Virus record (IMG/VR): IMGVR_UViG_3300037296_000014
Location: 1 to 43,437 of that record
Source: a virus
Reading direction: 5' to 3' (one strand)
DNA length: 43,437 nucleotides
Below, one piece after another: positions 39,143 to 43,437 of the stretch. The position numbers were made by a program, and so were the translations under genes. Below the pieces are notes generated by a model, which was not told the origin of the DNA, did not search any database, and worked only from the letters and a program-made list of their open reading frames with translations. Position 1 is the first letter of the stretch. Each line of letters starts with the position of its first letter.

Positions 39143-39721
39143 AGCGGTAAGCGCGGCCCATATCTTTGCGCTTGTTTCGTCTGACAGGATGCGCGCATTT
39201 GTTAGACGTACAACGGGCATATTTGCAGCGCCTAAAGACAGGTGCCCTTCAAGGCGCGCCGACAGTTCGCCGTCGTGTTTTGTGTACATGATGAAAGACG
39301 CGCGGCCTAAGTTGTCTACGTCGTGCACCTTCGCGCCGCGCTGCACTTTCTTAAAGTTCGCAATCTGTGCAGTTAGTGCGATCTTGTCTAAGTTGCGTTG
39401 CGTTTCTTGCGCCAGAACTTCGCGCACCATTGGCAGCACGTCATTCAGCAACTTCGCGCGGATAACCTTGGCCGCAGCGGATGCGCCGCGCGACACGTTC
39501 ACGCCGCAGTCAGTCGCAAATGTCTTACGTTCACCGCGTACCGCCTCTGCACTTAGGCTGTACCGCGCGACAGGCTTAGACAGGTCTGCAAATAGATTAA
39601 TGCCGGGTTCAATTTCGAAACCGAAGGCCCAATGGTGGCGCGCGTAACGCGGGTCTACTGTCGCGCCGAACTGTGCGGCCAGTTCTTTGCCGAATGCTTG
39701 TGTTTGCTCAAGTTGTGCCAT
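39140..39721 (-). CDS. Unknown early protein
   Basis: This 193-residue protein runs from the ATG at 39721. It is mixed alpha/beta (WAFGFEIEPGINLFADLSKP; AAAKVIRAKLLNDVLPMVRE; ASFIMYTKHDGELSARLEG). I recognise no family and see no catalytic motif. Its leader has GGAGATATACGAC before the ATG, a small variant of the other copies. Confidence 0.7.
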   Translation of the reverse strand: MAQLEQTQAFGKELAAQFGATVDPRYARHHWAFGFEIEPGINLFADLSKPVARYSLSAEAVRGERKTFATDCGVNVSRGASAAAKVIRAKLLNDVLPMVREVLAQETQRNLDKIALTAQIANFKKVQRGAKVHDVDNLGRASFIMYTKHDGELSARLEGHLSLGAANMPVVRLTNARILSDETSAKIWAALTA

Positions 39722-39797
39722 GTCGTATATCTCCAATTAGGTTAGAGGCATAATCGCCCCATGATGCAGCGCCGCAGCGCTGCACTAGGGAAGGTTA
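39719..39797 (-). repeat. Leader-hairpin repeat, copy 3
   Basis: This copy contains the hairpin TGCAGCGC-TGCG-GCGCTGCA on the transcribed strand (39765-39784) and the same flanks as copy 1, up to CTAATTGGAGATATACGACATG where the last bases differ. It links the stop of the gene at 39795 to the start at 39721. Confidence 0.92.
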
Positions 39798-40019
39798 GGC
39801 GGTCGCGTACGTCCCGGCTTGCCCTGCACTCCATACGCCGCGCGCCAGTATCTCGTACTCTCTTTCTGTTACGGGATAGCCACGGCCTAGGCGGTCAATC
39901 CGTTCTGCGTCCACAAGGCAGGCTAGGCTGTCGCGCATCGGGTCGCCGTGAAAGTAAGCGCTAAACTTAGAAGCGCGGCCCGGTATCGTGATTTTGTGAA
40001 AGTAGTGTGTCGCGTTCAT
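39795..40019 (-). CDS. Unknown small early protein
   Basis: This 74-residue protein begins MNATHYFHKITIPGRASKFS and ends GVWSAGQAGTYATA. The middle is AYFHGDPMRDSLACLVDAER. No family recognised. The ATG at 40019 has the conserved AATTGGAGAGATACA leader but no hairpin in this copy. Confidence 0.68.
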   Translation of the reverse strand: MNATHYFHKITIPGRASKFSAYFHGDPMRDSLACLVDAERIDRLGRGYPVTEREYEILARGVWSAGQAGTYATA

Positions 40020-40048
40020 TGTATCTCTCCAATTAGGTTAAAAGGTTA
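40017..40048 (-). repeat. Leader repeat lacking the hairpin (copy 0)
   Basis: From TAA to ATG it reads TAACCTTTTAACCTAATTGG then AGAGATACAATG. Compared with copies 1-3 it lacks the segment between the two TAACCT sequences, that is, the hairpin and TCATGGGGCGATTATGCC. It is therefore either the ancestral leader or the product of a deletion between the direct repeats. Confidence 0.85.
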
Positions 40049-40609
40049 TCCGCGTCCGTACGACATCAAGTTGGCAAGCGCGAAGGGCACGCGGCCACAG
40101 TCCACGACCGGCAACGCCTTGGCGATGTCGTGCAAGTCGTTACGCTTGTACGCGTCACGGACGTGCTGCACCGCTGCGGCCATGGCTTCGGCTTTCGTGT
40201 CTTCTAGTGCAATGGTGCGAGTGTGCTTGAAGGTGTGCGTATTAGGCAAGCCTTCGCAATCGCCCTCGAAGACGTAAGCCACTGCGGTGAACGTAACGCC
40301 AGCGCGACGGGACACTGAATAGCTAACGCGTATTTCACGACCGCCTGCGGCCTTGAACGCGGCGTCATGCGCTGCGGCGTCTTCGCGTGCCTTAGTGTAC
40401 TGCATGAACACTTTGCGCGCCTTGGCGAATGACCCACCGTCGCGGATGATGTCGTGCGCGGCGTCAAAGTCTAGTTCATGGCCGCACAGTACCATTGTTT
40501 TACAGCCCATGACTTGCAGCGCCTTAACTTCGCGGCGCGCTTCATTCTCAAGGCTGCACACTTGATCCAAACCATCTTCGGTAAACACGCCGTAAACTAC
40601 GCTTTTCAT
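40046..40609 (-). CDS. Unknown early protein
   Basis: This 187-residue protein runs from the ATG at 40609 (a longer reading from 40657 lacks a leader). It shows VYGVFTEDGLDQVCSLENEA, a helix ARREVKALQVMGCKTMVLCG, charged helices and a strand pair (GVTFTAVAYVFEGDCEGL). No family recognised. ATTGGAGATACAAA before the ATG is a relative of the shared leader. Confidence 0.7.
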   Translation of the reverse strand: MKSVVYGVFTEDGLDQVCSLENEARREVKALQVMGCKTMVLCGHELDFDAAHDIIRDGGSFAKARKVFMQYTKAREDAAAHDAAFKAAGGREIRVSYSVSRRAGVTFTAVAYVFEGDCEGLPNTHTFKHTRTIALEDTKAEAMAAAVQHVRDAYKRNDLHDIAKALPVVDCGRVPFALANLMSYGRG

Positions 40610-40637
40610 TTTGTATCTCCAATCAACCGAAACACAC

Positions 40638-40647
40638 AAGCGCGCTT
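40638..40647. promoter_or_regulatory. Palindrome AAGCGCGCTT downstream of a promoter-like sequence
   Basis: AAGCGCGCTT is a perfect 10-bp palindrome flanked by CAC and CGTG, which nearly extend it. It lies between a possible promoter (40657-40685) and the gene starting at 40609. A repressor or processing site is possible. No second copy was seen nearby. Confidence 0.4.
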
Positions 40648-40656
40648 CGTGTACCA

Positions 40657-40685
40657 CAATTAGGCGTCGTTCGTATGGCTGTCAA
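40657..40685 (-). promoter_or_regulatory. Possible early promoter with perfect -35
   Basis: The minus strand has TTGACA (40685-40680), a 17-base spacer, then TAATTG (40662-40657). The -35 matches the sigma-70 consensus exactly; the -10 is poor. It would begin transcription for genes from 40609 leftward. Confidence 0.35.
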
Positions 40686-41047
40686 TACCCCTTAAGAACT
40701 CTATTGTGTTCGCGGTCTTCGTCTATGTCGTCACCGTATACGTGTGTAACTGCGTCAAACACGTCAAACACTAGCGCCCCGCCTAGATACACGTTGCGCC
40801 CATTGTACGTGATGTAGAACCGTCCGTCATACCGCACGCGGCGCGTATTGTACGTACCGCCTAACCGGATTGGCTCGACTAACTCTATGACGACATCGCA
40901 CCAACCCTGACCCGCAGCCTTGTTCGTCATGATAGAACCCAATGGCCACCCCATAACCGCCACAACGTGCTGCGCGTACAGTATACCCGGCATAGCCAAT
41001 GTATCGCGCCTACTGCGTCGCGTTAGTTTTGGTTTATCGGTCTTCAT
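40682..41047 (-). CDS. Unknown early protein, first gene of the leftward arm
   Basis: This 121-residue protein has a basic N-terminus (MKTDKPKLTRRSRRDTLAMP), then GILYAQHVVAVMGWPLGS and a beta-rich, acidic C-terminal half (GRFYITYNGRNVYLGGALVF; YGDDIDEDREHNRVLKGY). No family recognised. It lies next to the control region and probably is among the earliest genes expressed. TAGGA lies about 9 bases before the ATG. Confidence 0.75.
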   Translation of the reverse strand: MKTDKPKLTRRSRRDTLAMPGILYAQHVVAVMGWPLGSIMTNKAAGQGWCDVVIELVEPIRLGGTYNTRRVRYDGRFYITYNGRNVYLGGALVFDVFDAVTHVYGDDIDEDREHNRVLKGY

Positions 41048-41065
41048 GGCGTATCGTCCTATAAA

Positions 41066-41094
41066 TAGAGGCTTAAGGGGTCTTATCCCCTCTA
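41066..41094. promoter_or_regulatory. Hairpin in the early leader
   Basis: AGGGG (41076-41080) pairs with CCCCT (41087-41091) around TCTTAT. TAGAGG (41066-41071) can alternatively pair with CCTCTA (41089-41094). The structure lies 20-50 bases upstream of the first early gene and may stabilise the 5' end of its message. Confidence 0.55.
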
Positions 41095-41196
41095 TACCCT
41101 AAATACACGATATGTCTAAGCGGTTGTTAGTGTGCCTGCGTCCGGTAGGCGCAGTAACACAACGGCCCTTTGACATTACGTCCCGATAGGCTGTGC

Positions 41197-41232
41197 GTAC
41201 GCAGAGTGCGTATCGTACGCAGAGTGTGCAAG
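41197..41232. repeat. Tandem 18-bp repeat in the control region
   Basis: Two units, 41197-41214 and 41215-41232, share GTACGCAGAGTG and then diverge. The motif is related to the palindromes at 41689-41792 by its GTACGCA and GTGCG parts. Two tandem sites of this kind suit a DNA-binding protein acting on early transcription or replication. Confidence 0.75.
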
Positions 41233-41460
41233 TGAACTGATTGTACAGTCAGTACCGGATTGAACGTAAAGGACGATGGGTCAGCAACGCAAAGGACACA
41301 ACGCTCACCCCTCGTGCGATGCGCGCAAGATACACAGAGTGCGCAACGTGCTGCACTGCACAGTGTGCAATCCTGCCCTAGACCGTGGCCATTCAGCACA
41401 ACGTGCAACACTACATCTTGTGGTTTGCGCTCGATACGCACGAGGCGAAAACCTAAGCCA

Positions 41461-41511
41461 TTGATAACGTTGTGTTTCTTTTACGGATAATAGGTAATAT
41501 GTTAAATAGGA
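41461..41511. promoter_or_regulatory. AT-rich island with promoter-like sequences
   Basis: This short AT-rich stretch in GC-rich DNA has TTGATA (41461-41466) and GATAAT (41486-41491) on the plus strand with a long 19-base spacer, and TAATAT at 41495-41500. The minus strand also has a possible -10 (TATTAC). It may be a promoter, a DNA-unwinding element, or both. Confidence 0.4.
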
Positions 41512-41530
41512 AAGGCTGCAAGGCGTCTGT

Positions 41531-41598
41531 GGCGCGCGCGCGTACGTACAGGCAGGCGCGCGCGCGAAGGGAGGGGGGGTAAGGCGGGGGTAGGGGGG
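41531..41598. other. Z-DNA-prone alternating tract followed by G-quadruplex-type tract
   Basis: GCGCGCGCGCGTACGTAC (about 41532-41549) is a perfect alternation of purine and pyrimidine, and a second CG run lies at 41555-41566. The following G runs at 41569-41571, 41573-41579, 41586-41590 and 41593-41598 meet the four-run rule for a G-quadruplex on the plus strand. Both kinds of sequence are rare at this density elsewhere in the window. Confidence 0.75.
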
Positions 41599-41662
41599 CG
41601 ATGTGACTTTCCGCTTGATACCCCGCAAAGGCCGATACGCCAGCGTGTTCTGTAAAAATTAC

Positions 41663-41792
41663 AAAACGCACAACGCGTAATGCACAAAACGCACAGTGTG
41701 TATCGAAACGCGGAAAACGCACTGTGCGTAAGACAAGGACGGCTTGTCACAGTGTCCACCCACTAATCGCCCACGGCTACGCACAGTGCGCA
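41663..41792. repeat. Palindromic ACGCAC repeats (iteron or operator cluster)
   Basis: AAAACGCAC occurs at 41663, 41686 and 41714. ACGCACTGTGCGT (41717-41729) is a perfect palindrome, ACGCACAGTGTGT lies at 41689-41701 and TACGCACAGTGCGCA at 41778-41792. Related forms occur at 41197-41232, 41333-41350 and 41353-41370. The spacing (23, 28, about 60 bases) is not helically regular. A dimeric DNA-binding protein is the natural reading. Confidence 0.8.
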
Positions 41793-41877
41793 ATTTCCAA
41801 ACCGCGTGCTGCGCATATTGACTATTACGCTCGGATACCGGAGGGTGGCCGGGTAGTCAGTAAAGGAGGCGACAGCC

Positions 41878-42348
41878 ATGGCGACTAAAGATGAACTGCA
41901 AAAAGAGAACAACGAACTGAAAGGCCGCATTGCCGAGTTGGAAGCGGCGGGCGGCAGCGTTGCGTCCGACGTAGTGGCGGGTACGGATAGCGAAGGTGAA
42001 GCGCTGGAAGTCGGGTTCTTGTACCTGATGTCTGACGCCGGGCTTGTGCTGATGGAAGACTGCTATGCGGCGGAAGGCGAATACGTGACGCTTACCGAAG
42101 ACGGCAACGTGCACGGCTTCAAGTTCGAACGCGAAGCCTCGTATACGTACGGCGACGAAGGCTTGGAAAAGCTGGAAGGCGTGGATACGTCGGCCAAGGA
42201 TCGGCGCATCGAAGAACTGGTGCTGGACGTGACCCGTTTGGAAATCGAACGCAACGATGCGCGCGGGGCTGCGGAAAAGATGCGCGGGCAGCTTCGAGAC
42301 GCCGGGGCGCTGCACGGAAGTGTTGACGCGTTGAAAGCGCCGTACTAA
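41878..42348 (+). CDS. Coiled-coil protein in its own transcription unit
   Basis: This 156-residue acidic protein has coiled-coil ends (TKDELQKENNELKGRIAELE at the start; RRIEELVLDVTRLEIERNDA near the end) around a beta-rich middle (LYLMSDAGLVLMEDCYAAEG; YVTLTEDGNVHGFKFEREAS). No family recognised. GGAGG sits 8 bases before the ATG, and a strong terminator follows. It is the only plus-strand gene between the control region and the large terminase, so it may be an early or regulatory gene; this is inferred from position. Confidence 0.78.
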   Translation: MATKDELQKENNELKGRIAELEAAGGSVASDVVAGTDSEGEALEVGFLYLMSDAGLVLMEDCYAAEGEYVTLTEDGNVHGFKFEREASYTYGDEGLEKLEGVDTSAKDRRIEELVLDVTRLEIERNDARGAAEKMRGQLRDAGALHGSVDALKAPY

Positions 42349-42394
42349 GAGGGACTGCGCATATCGCGCACCCCTGTCGAAAAACTGCTCAACT

Positions 42395-42428
42395 AGGCCG
42401 CGCCTCCCACGGTGCGGCCTTTCTTTTT
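42395..42428 (+). terminator. Intrinsic terminator after the 41878 gene
   Basis: AGGCCGC (42395-42401) pairs with GCGGCCT (42414-42420), followed by TTCTTTTT. Stem and T run are in the right order for plus-strand termination. The T run overlaps the stop of the terminase small subunit on the other strand. Confidence 0.85.
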
Positions 42429-42906
42429 AGCTTAAGAGTTCGCGCAGGATCGCGTCGTCTTCCGACATCGCCACCGGGTTCAATTCAATAGCGTCGATCA
42501 CGTCGTGCGACACGGCGCTACGATTGCGGGCGGCGTCCAGCGCCGTAGTGATAGCGATGTCCATTGTGATGTTCGTATCCACAGTGACACGTTCGCCGTA
42601 GTCTTTAGGACGACGCTTGCCGAGCACCCACTTAATGTTGTCGGAAATAACCTTGGCCATTTTGGGATCGGACTGCCCGTGCACCTTGTGGTTATCAATG
42701 TTTACGAGCGCGTCGGCCATGGCGTCGTAACTTTGCTGTTCCGCTTCCACGAACAGTTCGGTTAGCTTCGCGTCTTCGGCGACGTAGCGCTTGAAGGTTT
42801 CGACAGGCACGTTAGCTTCGAGGCACGACTGCGATAGCGTGTTACCTTGACCTAGGACGCCGATAGCGTATAGGACTGCGGGGTAATAGTCATACGGTAG
42901 AGACAT
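42427..42906 (-). CDS. terS: Terminase small subunit
   Basis: This 159-residue protein recognises the packaging site and regulates the large subunit. The N-terminal helices (YPAVLYAIGVLGQGNTLSQS, then CLEANVPVETFKRYV) form the DNA-binding part, the middle (TELFVEAEQQSYDAMADALV) is the oligomerisation helix, and IKWVLGKRRPKDYGERV is the conserved W....PK.YG element of phage small terminases. AAGGA lies 8 bases before the ATG. It is on the minus strand, divergent from the large subunit with only 42 bases between the starts, which is unusual. Confidence 0.88.
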   Translation of the reverse strand: MSLPYDYYPAVLYAIGVLGQGNTLSQSCLEANVPVETFKRYVAEDAKLTELFVEAEQQSYDAMADALVNIDNHKVHGQSDPKMAKVISDNIKWVLGKRRPKDYGERVTVDTNITMDIAITTALDAARNRSAVSHDVIDAIELNPVAMSEDDAILRELLS

Positions 42907-42930
42907 GATTGTGTTCCTTGTTTCGCCGCC

Positions 42931-42959
42931 AGTATACGCAGGGATAGCATGGCAGGCAA
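42931..42959 (-). promoter_or_regulatory. Sigma-70-like promoter for the terminase small subunit
   Basis: The minus strand has TTGCCT (42959-42954), a 17-base spacer and TATACT (42936-42931). The elements overlap the first codons and the ribosome-binding site of the large terminase gene, so the two genes cannot easily be expressed at once from the same template. Confidence 0.5.
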
Positions 42960-43437
42960 CATAAGCGTAGCGAAGGAAAAGGAACTAGCCGAGTTCATCG
43001 CGGGTTTCTACGACGACCCGTACGGCTTCGTGCTGGCGGCGTTCCCATGGGGCGAAGCGACGTTGCCGGACGGCGGGTTCAATCCACTGGCCGACAAGAA
43101 AGGCCCGGAACAGTGGCAGCGCGAAGAACTCGAAGCGCTTGGCGAACACATCAAAAAGAACATGCTACTGACCGACCTAGGGCTGGACATGGAAGTGTAC
43201 CGCCTAGCGCTGGCGTCCGGCCACGGCATCGGCAAGTCTGCGTTCGTGGCGTGGATCATCCTATTCCTGATGTCCACACGGACAGACACGCGCATGGCTG
43301 TGACGGCTTCGACGCAGTTCCAGCTAGAGGATAAGACGTGGCCCGAACTTGGCAAATGGCTAGGGCTGTCGATCAATAAGCACTGGTTCCTGTGGACCGC
43401 CACGGCGCTGTCGTTCGCAGCCTACCCGGAAGCGAAG
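42949..43437 (+). CDS. terL: Terminase large subunit, N-terminal part (continues at base 1 of the window)
   Basis: These are the first 163 codons of the 508-residue packaging ATPase/nuclease. Walker A is ASGHGIGKSAF (G91-S97, K96), and the adenine-binding region precedes it. GGGA lies just before the ATG at 42949. The frame passes through the 127-base repeat and continues at base 2 of the window, where Walker B and the nuclease domain are found. It is truncated only by the window end. Confidence 0.95.
   Translation, partial: MAGNISVAKEKELAEFIAGFYDDPYGFVLAAFPWGEATLPDGGFNPLADKKGPEQWQREELEALGEHIKKNMLLTDLGLDMEVYRLALASGHGIGKSAFVAWIILFLMSTRTDTRMAVTASTQFQLEDKTWPELGKWLGLSINKHWFLWTATALSFAAYPEAK
43311..43437. 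repeat. Right copy of 127-bp exact terminal repeat (assembly join)
   Basis: These bases are identical to 1-127. They lie inside the large terminase gene, so the repeat is explained by circular overlap and not by a packaged terminal repeat. Confidence 0.95.

Larger units (their letters stand above)
41048..41877. other. 830-bp gene-free control region (putative origin and divergent promoters)
   Basis: No convincing gene is present. The region holds a stem at 41066-41094, tandem repeats at 41197-41232, an AT-rich island at 41461-41511, an alternating CG/TA tract and G-rich tract at 41531-41598, and palindromic ACGCAC repeats at 41663-41792. It separates the leftward early genes from the rightward gene at 41878. 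The mixture of iteron-like repeats, an AT-rich island and structured DNA suggests an origin of replication together with control of divergent transcription; this is inference. Confidence 0.65.

Noticed and set aside
38503-40048. A CRISPR array
   Set aside because: The repeats are separated by whole genes, not by uniform short spacers, and each includes a ribosome-binding site and start codon.
41276-41464. A 62-residue plus-strand reading frame with several cysteines in the control region
   Set aside because: Its only ribosome-binding-like sequence is 2 bases from the ATG, its codons follow the repeated GTGCG/CACAG motifs, and it sits among operator-like repeats. Not supported as a gene.
41453-41759. 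Cysteine- and arginine-rich minus-strand reading frames in the control region
   Set aside because: They are translations of the ACGCAC repeats, the CG tract and the G-rich tract, with no ribosome-binding site. They reflect sequence composition.

Overview
The window is the genome of a tailed phage with a short-tail (podovirus-like) virion, in a circularised assembly. Bases 1-127 are repeated exactly at 43311-43437, and the terminase large-subunit gene runs across that join, so the unique circle is 43,310 bp. A lipoprotein o-spanin and a lysozyme-type endolysin point to a Gram-negative host. The DNA is GC-rich by eye and I cannot name the host. I see no integrase, no obvious lysogeny repressor, no tRNA genes, no CRISPR array and no phage RNA polymerase, so the phage looks lytic and probably depends on host RNA polymerase.

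Late arm, plus strand, about 42.95 kb through the join to 23.06 kb. Genes are tightly packed and often overlap by a few bases at ATGA or GTGA. The order is terminase large subunit, a small linker protein, portal, a Bbp19-like protein, scaffold, major capsid protein, a post-capsid structural protein, tail adaptor (T7 gp11-like), tail nozzle (T7 gp12-like, with a discoidin-like insertion), a T7 gp13-like protein and a set of internal or ejection proteins, one carrying a lytic transglycosylase domain. Then come a T7 gp17-like fibre anchor, a repeat-containing fibre protein, a beta-helix tailspike, and a lysis cassette of small membrane proteins, endolysin, holin and nested i-/o-spanins.

Early and replication arm, minus strand, 41.05 kb down to 23.06 kb. 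It opens with about twenty small genes, mostly unrecognised (41.05-34.0 kb). They are followed by a RuvC-like resolvase, a deoxynucleoside monophosphate kinase, a SNF2-type helicase, a DUF2800 nuclease, a DUF2815 single-strand DNA-binding protein, a family A DNA polymerase, a primase-polymerase/RecA-like helicase and a SLOG/DprA-like protein. The two arms converge at 23,058-23,061, where both last genes stop inside one CTAG.

Control region, 41.05-41.88 kb. This is an 830 bp gap holding palindromic repeats of the type ACGCAC-A/T-GTGCGT, an AT-rich island, an alternating CG/TA tract and a G-rich tract. It looks like a combined origin and divergent promoter region. To its right is a one-gene plus-strand unit (41878-42348) with a strong terminator, and then the terminase small subunit on the minus strand, divergent from the large subunit.

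The least ordinary features are: (1) a family of nearly identical ~78-base intergenic leaders with a conserved hairpin between small early genes (38.5-40.05 kb), including one copy that lacks the hairpin and one whose tetraloop is inverted; (2) the 41.05-41.88 kb control region; (3) a 362-residue HTH gene with a strong in-frame internal ribosome-binding site, which may give two products; and (4) an inverted repeat just ahead of that gene whose loop can pair with its Shine-Dalgarno.
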